A DNA stretch of 64,000 nt from Bryobacterales bacterium (GTDB lineage Bacteria > Acidobacteriota > Terriglobia > Bryobacterales > Bryobacteraceae), in NCBI GenBank assembly GCA_020851555.1, contig JADZCM010000017.1:124001-188000 (forward strand), read 5' to 3'. Every line of letters begins with the position of its first letter. Positions within the stretch are counted from its first letter, which is position 1. A model generated the notes under the pieces. That model did no database searches. It was not told the origin of the DNA and was given only the letters and a program-made list of their open reading frames with translations. Position numbers and translations under genes: made by a program. Of this stretch, positions 1 through 9,428 are shown piece after piece.

Positions 1-226
1 AGCGTCTGCGAAGTCCACCGGCGAAGGCCTGGCGGCAGAAGTCCCGGAGTTTCCAGCGGATGGCGTCGGGGGTCTCACCGCGCTCCTGAAGGAAGGCCCG
101 GTACTGTCGCGCCTCCTCAAGCCGCCGGCGGGTCCAGGCGCCGCGTTCGCGTCCGGGCGCCAGCAACCCTGCGGCCCGGATCAGCCACCGGCAGAGGAAG
201 AAACCGTCGCTGATTCTCCCGCGCAT
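1..226 (-). CDS. Unrecognised protein, N-terminal part only (runs off the window start)
   Basis: An open reading frame on the minus strand starts with ATG at 226 and stays open to the window edge, giving about 75 residues. The visible part begins MRGRISDGFFLCRWLIRAAG and is rich in Arg, Leu and Trp, with an amphipathic helix-like stretch. There is no clear signal peptide or catalytic motif. It is faintly like the N-terminal segment of acidobacterial ADOP-type permeases, but that is a guess. An AT-rich stretch (TCTAATTAA on the minus strand, about 246-254) lies just upstream and could hold a -10 element. Coding status rests on the open frame and GC-rich codon use only. Confidence 0.4.
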   Translation of the reverse strand, partial: MRGRISDGFFLCRWLIRAAGLLAPGRERGAWTRRRLEEARQYRAFLQERGETPDAIRWKLRDFCRQAFAGGLRRR

Positions 227-315
227 GGCGCCCGCACGCCCTCTTTAATTAGACGCCGGTTCCGCCGCCGCCGTTCCAGGCCCGGAGCGCCACGGCCGCC
301 GGCTGGATCAGTCCG

Positions 316-1266
316 TCAATCCAGAGGGATGCGGCTGCCGTTGGCCGCCAGCCAGGAGCTGAAGTTCAGCAGGGAGGGGTTCAAAGACCGGGCCACCTCC
401 GGATTCCTCGCCCCGCAGAAGTACTGCTCGAAATCCCGCTTGAACTGGAACATGTTGCCCAAATCCTCCGCGCCCGGAAACCCGAAGCCGCGAAAGACCT
501 CGGGTTCCACCGGGTTGTAGCGGACTTCCTGCCGCAGCGCCTTGGTGAGGGCGGCGGCCATCTGGGCGCCTGTGAGCTGCTCGCCGGATATGCCCACGGT
601 CTTCCCGATGTATTCGCCGCCCTTCTTGAAGATCCCGTATGCGCAGCGGCCAATATCCTCGGCGGCGATCCCCGGCAGCTTCTTGTCGCCCATCGGAAGG
701 GTGAGCAGCAGTGCGCCGTCCGGTCCCCGTTTGGGACCGCTTCCGAAGTGTATAAAGTTGTCCCAGTAAAAGGAAGCCAGCAGGTATGTAACCGGCAGGC
801 CAAGGTCCGCGAAGACCTTGTCGGCCTCCCCTTTCGCGTCAAAGTGCGGCACCTTGTACTTGCCCATAAGGGTGGGCATGCGGTTGTCGCTCAACGGCAC
901 CCACCGCCGGGTGTCCTCCAGCGTCGACCAGATGACATGCTGGAGCCCCGCGTCCTTGGCCGCTTGCGCCATGGCCGCAGCCTGCGCCACTTCCCGCGCG
1001 GGCGTGAAGTGGTTCCAGAAGAACGTGACACAAAACGCGCCGTACGCGCCCGCGAAGGCGCGCTTGAGGCTCTCGGGATCATCCACGTCCGCCGCCACAA
1101 CCTCCGCGCGAAGCGTCGCCAGTTCCCGGGCTTTCGGTGACTTCACGTCGCGGGTCAAGGCACGCGCCGCAAAGCCGCCCTTGGGATCGCCCGTGATTGC
1201 GCGGACCAAACCCCCGCCCTGGGCGCCCGTGGCTCCCACAACCGCAATGATTCTCTTGCCAGCCAT
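316..1266 (-). CDS. NmrA-family NAD(P)-binding protein
   Basis: A 316-residue protein of the atypical short-chain dehydrogenase group. The N-terminus carries a Rossmann nucleotide-binding loop (VVGATGAQGGG, residues about 9-19), the usual signature of NmrA/HSCARG-like proteins, which often sense NADPH or reduce unknown substrates. ATG at 1266 is chosen because GGAGGAG precedes it at good spacing (minus strand) and the NmrA fold begins right there. A longer frame to 1323 adds 19 residues without family support. It lies 70 nt after the beta-propeller gene, last in the minus-strand run of the efflux locus. Its substrate is not evident. No signal peptide, so probably cytoplasmic. Confidence 0.8.
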   Translation of the reverse strand: MAGKRIIAVVGATGAQGGGLVRAITGDPKGGFAARALTRDVKSPKARELATLRAEVVAADVDDPESLKRAFAGAYGAFCVTFFWNHFTPAREVAQAAAMAQAAKDAGLQHVIWSTLEDTRRWVPLSDNRMPTLMGKYKVPHFDAKGEADKVFADLGLPVTYLLASFYWDNFIHFGSGPKRGPDGALLLTLPMGDKKLPGIAAEDIGRCAYGIFKKGGEYIGKTVGISGEQLTGAQMAAALTKALRQEVRYNPVEPEVFRGFGFPGAEDLGNMFQFKRDFEQYFCGARNPEVARSLNPSLLNFSSWLAANGSRIPLD

Positions 1267-1336
1267 CTCTCCTCCGAGGATATCCTTCTTGAGTTGGATG
1301 CTTCCGACGGCGGACGGTCGCAAGATCGGATCGATG

Positions 1337-2344
1337 TTACCTGCCGACCACCAGGAGATGGAAGCTGTCCGGCACGGCCAGGGTGCGGCCGCCGCGCCTG
1401 CCAGGTTCGGGCTGCGCCGGAGCCGTCTCGAACTCAGCCGCCGGCAGATAGACGCGGTGCAGTTTCAGGTCGACGGTCATGGTGCGGGAACCGCGCCCGG
1501 TGGGCACGGTTTCGACAGCCTCGTACTTTCCCTTCACTTCCCTGACTAGCGTCAGAGTGCCATCGCCGCCGTTGGAACTGAAGGCCAGACCTGTGCCGGG
1601 ATCGAAGCCGGCTCCGTCCGTTCCCGCGCCAATGGGCACGGTGGCCAACACCTTGCCGGAATCGGCGTCGGTCACCGCCATCAACTTGTTCCCGCACACT
1701 GAAAACAGGCGCCGCTGCTTGAGATCCATGGCCAGTCCTGTCGGCTCTTCACAAGGCGCCAGAGAGGACCGCCGCACAACCCTCAGCTTCTGCGCATCGA
1801 GAACCACGACCTCGCTGGTGTTCTCCACGTTGACGTAGATCCTGCCCGTCCCGTCCGCCACGGAGAACTCCGGCTTGCCGCCCAGCGGGATGGCGCCCGC
1901 CACCTCGCCGGTCCTGGCGTCGATGGCCGTGGAGTCGTTGGACCGCCCGTTGAAGGTGAACACGCGTCCGGATTTTGGTTCGTACACGATCGAGTCGGGA
2001 TTCTGCCCGGTGGACACCCGTGACAGCGGCTGTAGCGTCTTCAGGTCGAAGATCGTGACGTCGTTGGTGCGCCCGTTGCTGGTGAAGCCGCGGTTCAACT
2101 CCGGAGCGAAGGCAATCCCGTGCACCCCCTGCGTATCGGCGATCTCCCCCAAGACCCTGCCCGCATCGATGTCCAGCACCGCCACGCGCGTGCCGTTGGA
2201 GACGAACAGGCGGCGGCTGGACTCCTCCAGCCGCAGATAGTCCCAGCTTCCCCCGCCGCCGATGTGGATCTTCTGGATCACGTGGTAGCCTTCGGCGGAC
2301 AGCGCCGCCAGGGCGATAAACAAAGCAATGGACAACCGTTTCAC
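1337..2344 (-). CDS. Secreted YncE-like beta-propeller protein
   Basis: A 335-residue protein with an N-terminal signal peptide (hydrophobic residues 4-18, cleavage near ALSAEG) followed by repeated YVTN/YncE-type blades. Each blade has the pattern of a hydrophobic strand, an Asp, Gly or Asn turn and a phrase such as RLFVSNG, RGFTSNG, RVFTFNG, RIYVNVE or LAFSSNGGDG. Such propellers are periplasmic or exported binding scaffolds, and catalytic residues are not expected. It starts 3 nt after the stop of the RND pump gene, so it is almost surely co-transcribed with the efflux operon. Its role there is unknown; it may sense or bind the exported compound in the periplasm (inference). Confidence 0.8.
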   Translation of the reverse strand: MKRLSIALFIALAALSAEGYHVIQKIHIGGGGSWDYLRLEESSRRLFVSNGTRVAVLDIDAGRVLGEIADTQGVHGIAFAPELNRGFTSNGRTNDVTIFDLKTLQPLSRVSTGQNPDSIVYEPKSGRVFTFNGRSNDSTAIDARTGEVAGAIPLGGKPEFSVADGTGRIYVNVENTSEVVVLDAQKLRVVRRSSLAPCEEPTGLAMDLKQRRLFSVCGNKLMAVTDADSGKVLATVPIGAGTDGAGFDPGTGLAFSSNGGDGTLTLVREVKGKYEAVETVPTGRGSRTMTVDLKLHRVYLPAAEFETAPAQPEPGRRGGRTLAVPDSFHLLVVGR

Positions 2345-2347
2345 GGC

Positions 2348-5300
2348 CTATTCCTCCCCGCTGTGCGCACCCAGGTAATAGCGGACGGCCGGCGTCACGA
2401 TGAGCGAGAGCACCATCGAGGCCAGGATCCCGCCGATCACCGCGATCGCCAGGGGCTGTAGCATCTGTGAGCCGGCGCCCCAGGCGAGCGCCAGCGGGAT
2501 CATGCCGGCTACGGTGGCCAGCGCGGTCATCATAATGGGTCTCAGCCGTCTCCGCCCGGCGCGCAACATGCTCTCTTCGGGGGGGATGCCGGCCGCCCGG
2601 TACTTCTGATCGGCATCGAGCAGCAGGATGCCATTCTTGGCAACGATGCCGATGACCATGATCAGGCCCATGAAGGACGAGAGATTGAAAGTGGCGCCGG
2701 TGACCAGCAGCGCGGCCAGAACTCCCGAAGTGGACAACAGCGCGGAGGCCAGCACGGCCACCGGGGCGCCGAAGTTCCTGAACTCGAACAGCAGCACGAT
2801 GAAGACCAACACAATGGCCAGCGCCAGCACGAAGAAGAGATCACGGAAGGAGCGCTGCTGCTCTTCATAGCCTCCGCCGTAGGTGACGCGGATGGCGGGC
2901 GGCAGGTTGAGCGCGGCGACGGCTTTCTGGACCTCGGCCATTCCAGCGCCCAGGCTAATGCCCTCCAGGCGGCCGGTGACATCGACCAGCGACAGCAGGT
3001 TCTCCCTGCGAATCTCCGTTTGACCGGGCAACTCGGTCAGCCGCGCCAGCGAGCCGAGCGTGGCGGTCCTGGCGCTGCGGCTGACGATCAGGGTGTTGCG
3101 GATCGCTTCCAGGGAGGAGCGCGTCTCCGGGCCAAACCGCACACGAATGGGATAGGCCCGGTCATTGAGAACCACGGGCACGGAGGCCGGCTGTCCTTGC
3201 AGCATGGCCGCGGCGGCCTGCTGGATCTCCTCCGGCGTGAAGCCGGCGCGCGCCGTGGCCGCGGGGTCTACCCGGAAGAGGACCGCCGGGCCGCTGATGG
3301 AGTTCTCGATCCCGTCCATCACGTCCACCACCCCCGGCAGCTTGCCGATGGCCTCCGCCACCCGCGGCGCCCATTCGCGGCGTAGCGCCGGGTCCTCCGA
3401 GAACAGCTTGATGATGATCGGCTCGGGCGCGTTGCTGAGGTCGCCGATCATGTCCTGAAGAAGTTGGACAAACTCCACGTTGAGCGTGGGCGCCTGCTCG
3501 CCGATCTTGCCCCGCACCTCGGACATTACTTCCTCGGAGCTTCGGCCGCGGGCCCGCTTCAGTTTGACGGCGATATCTCCCCGGTTGGCCTCCGTGACGG
3601 CGGCAAGGCCCAGCTCCATGCCGGTCCGGCGTGATGTGCTCTCCACCTCCGGCGTCTCCTTCAGGATGCGCTCCACCGTCAGCAGAGAACGGTTCGTATC
3701 TTCGAGCGAAGAGCCGGGAGGCGACCAGTAGTCGATGATGAAGCCGCCTTCGTCCATGCCGGGCAACAGGTCCGACCCGAGCGCCTGGTAGCACCACCAG
3801 CACCCGGCCACGAGCGCCACGCATGCAGCCCCCAGCCAGACCGGATGCCTCAGCACCACGGGCAGGACCCGCTCATAGAGCCGCATGACCAGCCGCCACA
3901 GGGGGCGCCGGCCGGTGTGGCCTTCCCCGCGCCGCCGGATGAAAATGTGACTCAGCGTGGGCGTCCAGGTGAGCGCCAGTGCCAGCGACGTCAGCAACGC
4001 CGCGGCCACGGTTACCGCCAATGCCCGGAAGAAGAGGCCGGTCACTCCGGTGATCGCGACCAGGGGGACGAAGACCACGATGGGCGTGATCGTGGAGCCC
4101 ACCAGCGGAGCGCGGATCTCGCGGATCGCGCTGCGGATCGCCTCCGCGCGCGTCTGCCCCAGGTCCCGGTGCATCACGATGTTCTCGACCACCACGATGG
4201 CGTCGTCTATCACCAGGCCCACGGCCGCGGCCAGACCGCCCAGCGTCATGAGGTTGAAGGTCTCCCCCATGAGGCGGAGAGCGATGAAGGTGATCGCGAT
4301 GGTGGCGGGAATCACCAGGCCCGCCACCAGCGAGGTCCCCCAGTCGCGCAGGAACAGCACCATGATGAGGGAGGCGAGAATCAGCCCCAGCAGAATGGCG
4401 TCGCGCACGCTGTAGATGGAACTGTTGACGATCTCCGACTGATCATAGAATGGACGCAACTGCACCCCCGGAGGCAGTGTCCCGCGGATCCTCTCCACCT
4501 CGCCGTGGACCGCGTCCGCCACGGTGACCGTATTGCCGTCCGGCTGCCGGTAGATGCTGAACAGCACCGCCGGCTTCTCGTTCGCGGTCACGATGGTGTA
4601 GACGGGCTTGACCGACGGAGACACCGTTGCCACGTCACCCACGCGGACAGGGTTTCCCGACGGCGAGGTCTTCACCGCAATGCCGGAGATCTCGGCGGGT
4701 GTGTGCACCTGGCCGCTCACCAGGCTGAGGACAAGCTGGTGGTTGTATTCCATCAGCCCTGGCGAGTCGATCAGGTTGGTGCGGCCGATGGCGTCCAGGA
4801 TGTCCGGAATCGTGGTGGTGGTCTGGATGAGCTTGCCCGGATCGGGCCGGACTTCGAATTCGGGCTCCTGCCCCCCCTGGATCACCACCATGGAAACCCC
4901 CGGCAGCCGGTTCAAACGCGGCTTGAGGTTATAGGTGGCCATTTCCCAGAGATCCGTCTGGGGCACCGTGTCCGACGTCAGGCTGTAGCCCATGATGGGG
5001 AAAGCCGCGAACGTCAGGCGGTTGGTGGTCAGCTTGGTCCCGGGCGGCAGGTTCGGCTGGATGCGCGCCAGCGCGGCGTTGACCATGTCCAGCGTCTGGT
5101 ACATGTCCGCTTTCCAGTTGAAAAACAGGTTGATCTCCGCCGTGCCGCGACTGGTGATAGACCATACCCTCTCCAGTCCCTGTACCGTGTTGACGCCGTC
5201 CTCGATGGGGCGCGTGACTGTGACCAGCATCTGGTCAATCGGGGCCACGCCGTTGTCCACGCCGATCACCACGCGGGGGAAATCCGTCTCCGGGAACACC

Positions 5301-5443
5301 GCCACGGGGATGGCGCGGGCCAGGTAGATCCCCACCGCCACGCACGCGAGGATCACGAAGATGATGGGCTTGGCGTAGAGGGCGCTCCAGTGCCGGTCCC
5401 CGGAGCCCTCCCGGCCCGGGACAACGCGATCGAGGCCGCTCAT
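2348..5443 (-). CDS. RND efflux transporter, inner-membrane pump subunit
   Basis: A 1031-residue AcrB-type pump that drives proton-coupled export through a tripartite complex. Two homologous halves are visible, each with a transmembrane helix followed by a large periplasmic loop. The proton-relay residues of the family are present: an Asp-Asp pair in the TM4 motif GLVIDDAIVVVE (residues 413-414) and Lys936 in the TM10 motif GIVAKNGILLL. Length is normal for the family. The 4-nt overlap with the adaptor gene (5440-5443) shows translational coupling, and the TolC partner and a two-component system lie just upstream. The motifs fit the hydrophobe/amphiphile (HAE) type better than the heavy-metal type, but the substrate cannot be read from sequence. 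Confidence 0.93.
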   Translation of the reverse strand: MSGLDRVVPGREGSGDRHWSALYAKPIIFVILACVAVGIYLARAIPVAVFPETDFPRVVIGVDNGVAPIDQMLVTVTRPIEDGVNTVQGLERVWSITSRGTAEINLFFNWKADMYQTLDMVNAALARIQPNLPPGTKLTTNRLTFAAFPIMGYSLTSDTVPQTDLWEMATYNLKPRLNRLPGVSMVVIQGGQEPEFEVRPDPGKLIQTTTTIPDILDAIGRTNLIDSPGLMEYNHQLVLSLVSGQVHTPAEISGIAVKTSPSGNPVRVGDVATVSPSVKPVYTIVTANEKPAVLFSIYRQPDGNTVTVADAVHGEVERIRGTLPPGVQLRPFYDQSEIVNSSIYSVRDAILLGLILASLIMVLFLRDWGTSLVAGLVIPATIAITFIALRLMGETFNLMTLGGLAAAVGLVIDDAIVVVENIVMHRDLGQTRAEAIRSAIREIRAPLVGSTITPIVVFVPLVAITGVTGLFFRALAVTVAAALLTSLALALTWTPTLSHIFIRRRGEGHTGRRPLWRLVMRLYERVLPVVLRHPVWLGAACVALVAGCWWCYQALGSDLLPGMDEGGFIIDYWSPPGSSLEDTNRSLLTVERILKETPEVESTSRRTGMELGLAAVTEANRGDIAVKLKRARGRSSEEVMSEVRGKIGEQAPTLNVEFVQLLQDMIGDLSNAPEPIIIKLFSEDPALRREWAPRVAEAIGKLPGVVDVMDGIENSISGPAVLFRVDPAATARAGFTPEEIQQAAAAMLQGQPASVPVVLNDRAYPIRVRFGPETRSSLEAIRNTLIVSRSARTATLGSLARLTELPGQTEIRRENLLSLVDVTGRLEGISLGAGMAEVQKAVAALNLPPAIRVTYGGGYEEQQRSFRDLFFVLALAIVLVFIVLLFEFRNFGAPVAVLASALLSTSGVLAALLVTGATFNLSSFMGLIMVIGIVAKNGILLLDADQKYRAAGIPPEESMLRAGRRRLRPIMMTALATVAGMIPLALAWGAGSQMLQPLAIAVIGGILASMVLSLIVTPAVRYYLGAHSGEE

Positions 5444-6690
5444 TTCTGTTCCGGCTTCCCTCCGGAATTCCGTATCTGCACCTTCGCGCCATCCTCCAGG
5501 CCCATTCCGCCTACGATGACCACCTGCTCGCCGGGTGACACACCCTTCAGAATCTGCACCCTGCCGGCGTTCCGGACGCCTGTCTCCACGTCCTTCCGGT
5601 GGACCACCGAATCACCATCAACGGACATCACCATCACGCCGCCCCCCGGGGATGGCAACAAAGCCGCGAGGGGAACCGTGACCGCGTCAGGCAGCGTGCC
5701 GGTGACAATCGCCACGCGCACCGCCGCGCCCGGCTTCAGGCGGTTGCCCGGATTGTCCGCCTGCACCCAAACCTGCAACGTGGTGCTTCCCGTGTCGGCG
5801 GCCGGACTGACGACGGTGACTTTGCCGTGGACCGGCGGCAAGTTGTCGGCGGGCGCGATGGACGCGGAGTCGCCGGGCTTCACATAGGCGGCCTGATCCA
5901 AAGGGACGTTCGCACGCGCCACAATCCGGGAGATGTCCACTACGGTGAGGAGCGGCGTACCGGCGCTCGCCATCTCGCCGGCGTACAGCGGCCGATCCGC
6001 CACAATGCCGGCGATGGGGCTGCGGATCTGGGAATAGCCGAGTTGCGCTTCCGCCGCCTGGTGGCGGCCTTTGGCGGCCTCCACCTGCGAAGCGGCTTGC
6101 TTGACTTGGTCTGCTCCGGCGACGGCATTCAGGGTTTTCAGGTGCTCCTGAGCGGTCTGAAGGTGCGCCTGCGCCTGGGCAAGGGCGACCTCCGCCTCGT
6201 CCACCAACCGGCGGGCGATGGCGCCTTCGTTGAGCAACTGGCGGCGGCTCCCGGCGAGCGCCCGGGCGGCCTCCACCGCCTGACGGGCGGCCTGCACTTC
6301 GCCCTGCGAGCGAACGATCTCCTCCGGGAGCGAAGCGCCCGTCGTAAGGCGGTAGCCGGCCTCCGCCTGATCGACCTGTGACTTGCTCTCGGCGGCCGCC
6401 CCCGCCAGGTCCTTGTTCTCCAGAACCGCCAGAAGCTGCCCTTGGCTCACGTGGTCGCCGCGGTTGACCAGGAACTTCTCCACCGGCGCGCCGATTTTGG
6501 GGGTCACGGCTGCCTGGTCGATGGGGTAAAGCACGCCGTCCGCGGCGACCACGCGTTGAATCGCCTCGCGGCTCACGGGCGCTACTTGCACTGGCGCCAC
6601 CGGCGCGGTCCCGGCCGCCTCCTCGCTCTTGGAACAGCCACAGGCGGCCAACAGTGAGCCGGCCAGGAGCAGTATGGGTATCTTCGGCAT
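5440..6690 (-). CDS. RND efflux periplasmic adaptor, lipoprotein
   Basis: A 416-residue membrane-fusion protein linking the RND pump to its outer-membrane channel. The N-terminus is a lipoprotein signal with a lipobox ending at Cys17 (LLAAC). Then come a barrel-sandwich (biotinyl-lipoyl-like) half, a long Ala/Glu/Gln-rich alpha-helical hairpin (about residues 95-215), the second half of the lipoyl domain (SPIAGIVADRPLYAGE) and beta-barrel domains. It sits between the TolC-like gene (3-nt gap) and the pump (4-nt overlap), the classic order of a tripartite efflux operon. It acts in the periplasm, anchored to the inner membrane by lipid. Confidence 0.92.
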   Translation of the reverse strand: MPKIPILLLAGSLLAACGCSKSEEAAGTAPVAPVQVAPVSREAIQRVVAADGVLYPIDQAAVTPKIGAPVEKFLVNRGDHVSQGQLLAVLENKDLAGAAAESKSQVDQAEAGYRLTTGASLPEEIVRSQGEVQAARQAVEAARALAGSRRQLLNEGAIARRLVDEAEVALAQAQAHLQTAQEHLKTLNAVAGADQVKQAASQVEAAKGRHQAAEAQLGYSQIRSPIAGIVADRPLYAGEMASAGTPLLTVVDISRIVARANVPLDQAAYVKPGDSASIAPADNLPPVHGKVTVVSPAADTGSTTLQVWVQADNPGNRLKPGAAVRVAIVTGTLPDAVTVPLAALLPSPGGGVMVMSVDGDSVVHRKDVETGVRNAGRVQILKGVSPGEQVVIVGGMGLEDGAKVQIRNSGGKPEQK

Positions 6691-6693
6691 GTC

Positions 6694-7995
6694 TTAGAAG
6701 GCCCCCGTAAGTGTCTGTAGGTTTACCAACGCCAGGCGGTAGCGCAGCAGGCCCTCGTCGGCGGCGTTGCGCGCCTGGATGAGCGCGGCTTGGGCATCGA
6801 CGACCTCCAACGCCGTGGCCTCGCCCGCCTGGTAGCCCAGCAGCGTGAGCCTGGCGCTCTCGGCCGCCAAATCGCTGGAATGGCGCAGAGAAGCCCTCTG
6901 CATGCCCGCCGCATCCGCCTCGAGGTAGAACGCGTTCAAGTTCGCCAGCAATCCCCGCTGCGCCAGACTCAGCTCCGCCTGGGCCTGTTGAAGCCGCAGT
7001 TCCGCCTGGCGCACCCTGCTGCCGGACGCACCCCAGTTGAAAACGGGGACCGCCAACTCGGCCATGACGGAGGAGCCGAGGTTCCTCAATTGCTCCGGAC
7101 CGCGGACTGCGTACTGGTTGGCGTTGATGCCGTAGACGTATTCGAAGGAGAGCGTGGGCAGCCTCTCACCGCGGGCGGCCCTGATTCCGAAGGTCTCCCG
7201 CCGGACCGTCTCCTGCGCCGCGCGGATATCCGGGTTGTTCCTGCCGGCCAGCGCCTGCAACTCTTCCTTGGGCGGCAGCGGGCGCGGTTCATCCAGATCG
7301 TCCACAACCGAGAAGTCCTGCCGGAAATCGCGGAAGAGGAGAACCGCAAGGCCGAGACGGGCCTTGGCCAGCGCCAGTTCGGCGTCCTGCGCCTCCCGCT
7401 GCCTCTGATCTCTCTGCATTTCGGCTTTGACCACGTCTGCGTGCGCCACCTCGCCGCCCGCTTCCTGCTTCTGAGTGATGGAGAGGAACAACCCGGCCTC
7501 CTCGAGGCTCCGGCGCGCGTGGGCGCCCCTCCGCCCCGCCAGGACCAGGCCGTAGTAGCGCTCCGTCACGGCGAGGGTCAGGCCCCGGGCTGCGACCTCC
7601 GCCCGGGCGAGAGCCGCGGCCTCGGCCGCCAGGGACATTCTGTACTGCGCCGCTTTGGGGGGCGAGTAGATCTCGCCGTGGAGGATCGCCTGGTTGTTGT
7701 AGACGTGCGGGCCGTCGTTGGAGACGAACACGCCGCTTCCGCTTCCGTTCGGCTGCGTGTAGATAAACTGGTTGAGCCAGTTGACGCTGGGCAGGAGCGC
7801 CGCCCTGGCTTGCAGGTGGTCTTCTCGCGCCAGTTTCGCCTCGATTTGCGCCGACAGAAACTGCGGGCTGTTGGCCCGTGCGCGTTCGAGCGCGTCCTCG
7901 AATGAAATGGCGGGAAGACCGGCCGGCACGGCCTGGGAAAACAAATGGGCAACCAGAGCCAGCCCGGCGCCCACCAGCAGGGGAAGTCGAGACAT
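6694..7995 (-). CDS. TolC-family outer-membrane efflux channel
   Basis: A 433-residue outer-membrane factor with a signal peptide (residues 1-25). Two OEP repeats are rich in long Ala/Gln/Arg coiled-coil helices, for example around RQAELRLQQAQAELSLAQR, typical of TolC channel tunnels. The start at 7995 has a GGGGTG ribosome-binding site. It is 44 nt downstream of the sensor kinase gene and 3 nt upstream of the adaptor, so regulator, channel, adaptor and pump appear to form one transcription unit. It supplies the outer-membrane exit for the RND pump at 2348-5443. Confidence 0.9.
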   Translation of the reverse strand: MSRLPLLVGAGLALVAHLFSQAVPAGLPAISFEDALERARANSPQFLSAQIEAKLAREDHLQARAALLPSVNWLNQFIYTQPNGSGSGVFVSNDGPHVYNNQAILHGEIYSPPKAAQYRMSLAAEAAALARAEVAARGLTLAVTERYYGLVLAGRRGAHARRSLEEAGLFLSITQKQEAGGEVAHADVVKAEMQRDQRQREAQDAELALAKARLGLAVLLFRDFRQDFSVVDDLDEPRPLPPKEELQALAGRNNPDIRAAQETVRRETFGIRAARGERLPTLSFEYVYGINANQYAVRGPEQLRNLGSSVMAELAVPVFNWGASGSRVRQAELRLQQAQAELSLAQRGLLANLNAFYLEADAAGMQRASLRHSSDLAAESARLTLLGYQAGEATALEVVDAQAALIQARNAADEGLLRYRLALVNLQTLTGAF

Positions 7996-8039
7996 GGTTC
8001 ACCCCGAGCGTACACCTCCGAAGATGAACACACGATGAA

Positions 8040-9428
8040 TCAGCGCGGAAGAAAGACGGAGAACGTGCTGCCCGCGCCCGGCTCGCTGGTCAGGCTTACC
8101 GTGCCCCGGTGAGCCTCCGCCACCCACTTCACGATGGAAAGGCCGAGACCAAACCCTCCCTCATTCCGGGAGCGCGCCTTGTCGGCCCGGTAGAAGCGTT
8201 CGAACACGTGGGGCGCGTCCTGCGGCGGAATACCCATGCCGTTGTCCGTCACGTCGATGCGCAGCCACCGGTCCTCCGTCCGCAGGGCCACATCCACGCG
8301 GCCTCCTGCTGGGGTGTAGCGTACCGCGTTGTCCAGCAGGTTCAGGACCATGCGGCGAAGCAACCCCTCGTCACCCTGAAACGAGACGTCCTCCGGCGCG
8401 CGGCACCGGAGAGTGATGTTGTGCGCGCCGGCCGCCGGCTGCACCGACCGGCAGCACTCGGCGACCAGATCGTCCACGTACAAAATCTCGCTTTTCAGGT
8501 TCACGCGGCCGGCATCGGCCCGGGCCAGGCTGAGCAGGTCTTCGACAAGGCGCGAGAGGCGCCGGGCTTCGTCCTGAACCACCCCTAACGTCTCTCTGTA
8601 TTCCGCGGCATTGCGGTCCCGGGCAAGCGCCACGTCCGTCTCGCCGCGGATGACCGCCAGCGGCGTGCGCAGTTCATGCGAAGCATCGGCGACGAAACGC
8701 CGCATGGTTTCAAAAGACCGGTCAAGCCGGGAAAGCAACTCGTTGAAGGAAGCGGCCAGGAGTCTGAGTTCCCCGGCCGCGGCGCCCACGGCGAGCCGCC
8801 GGTCGAGGCTGCTGCTGGTGATCTCACGGGCCTGCGCCGCCATCGCGTTCAACGGCGCCAGGCTGCGTGTTGCCAGCGCGTATCCCCCCAGCCCCGCAAC
8901 GGCCAGAAGAAGCGGAAGAGCGCCGAAGAGGAGATCGCGGAAGCCGCGAAGGTCAGAGTAGATGGACTCCGTCGATTGCCCGGCCATTGCCAGGCAGGTG
9001 ACGTTTCCGGCAGTGAAGCGGCGCGTGGCCGCCCGCGCCGCGTGGCCGTCCAGTTCCGGCACGTCCACGACGAGAGCCGTCTCCGCTTGCCCCCACACCC
9101 TGGCGGCCGCCATCTCGAGTTGCTTCACCGGACCGGAAGAGCTCGACGCGAGAAACCGGCCATCCGCGAAGAACGCCACCAGGATCGCTTGCGGGCGCAT
9201 CTCGGTGATGGTCTCCGCCGCCGCCGCCGGAGCGTCACCGTTGAGTTCCTCGAGTTCCGCCCGAAACAGGCCCGCGGCCGTCTCCGCCCCGGCGCTCAGC
9301 CTTTCGTCCAGGCGGTCCCGCAGCGTCCTTGCCAGCAGACCGTACAGGAACACGCTGAACGCGGCCAGCAAGAGCGAGAAGAAGGCCAGGTACCACAGCG
9401 TGAGCCGGAGGCGCAGGCTTCTAATCAC
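8040..9428 (-). CDS. Two-component sensor histidine kinase of the efflux locus
   Basis: A 462-residue inner-membrane kinase. TM1 lies at residues about 10-33, a periplasmic sensor region about 34-165, TM2 about 168-187 and a HAMP region about 188-240. The HisKA box follows, with phospho-acceptor His251 (DASHELRTPL). The HATPase domain has N box NLLDNAVRYTP, D box DVTDNGMGIP and a FGLGLSIVK G-box. This CusS/QseC-like layout fits a sensor of envelope stress or toxic compounds. Its start overlaps the response-regulator stop by 8 nt, so the pair is co-translated. It probably controls the downstream efflux genes (inference from position). Confidence 0.92.
   Translation of the reverse strand: MIRSLRLRLTLWYLAFFSLLLAAFSVFLYGLLARTLRDRLDERLSAGAETAAGLFRAELEELNGDAPAAAAETITEMRPQAILVAFFADGRFLASSSSGPVKQLEMAAARVWGQAETALVVDVPELDGHAARAATRRFTAGNVTCLAMAGQSTESIYSDLRGFRDLLFGALPLLLAVAGLGGYALATRSLAPLNAMAAQAREITSSSLDRRLAVGAAAGELRLLAASFNELLSRLDRSFETMRRFVADASHELRTPLAVIRGETDVALARDRNAAEYRETLGVVQDEARRLSRLVEDLLSLARADAGRVNLKSEILYVDDLVAECCRSVQPAAGAHNITLRCRAPEDVSFQGDEGLLRRMVLNLLDNAVRYTPAGGRVDVALRTEDRWLRIDVTDNGMGIPPQDAPHVFERFYRADKARSRNEGGFGLGLSIVKWVAEAHRGTVSLTSEPGAGSTFSVFLPR

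Noticed and set aside
3845-5887. 680-codon open frame antisense to the RND pump
   Set aside because: It is rich in Arg, His, Gln and Gly with no domain, and lies fully opposite strongly conserved pump and adaptor genes. High GC produces such shadow frames.
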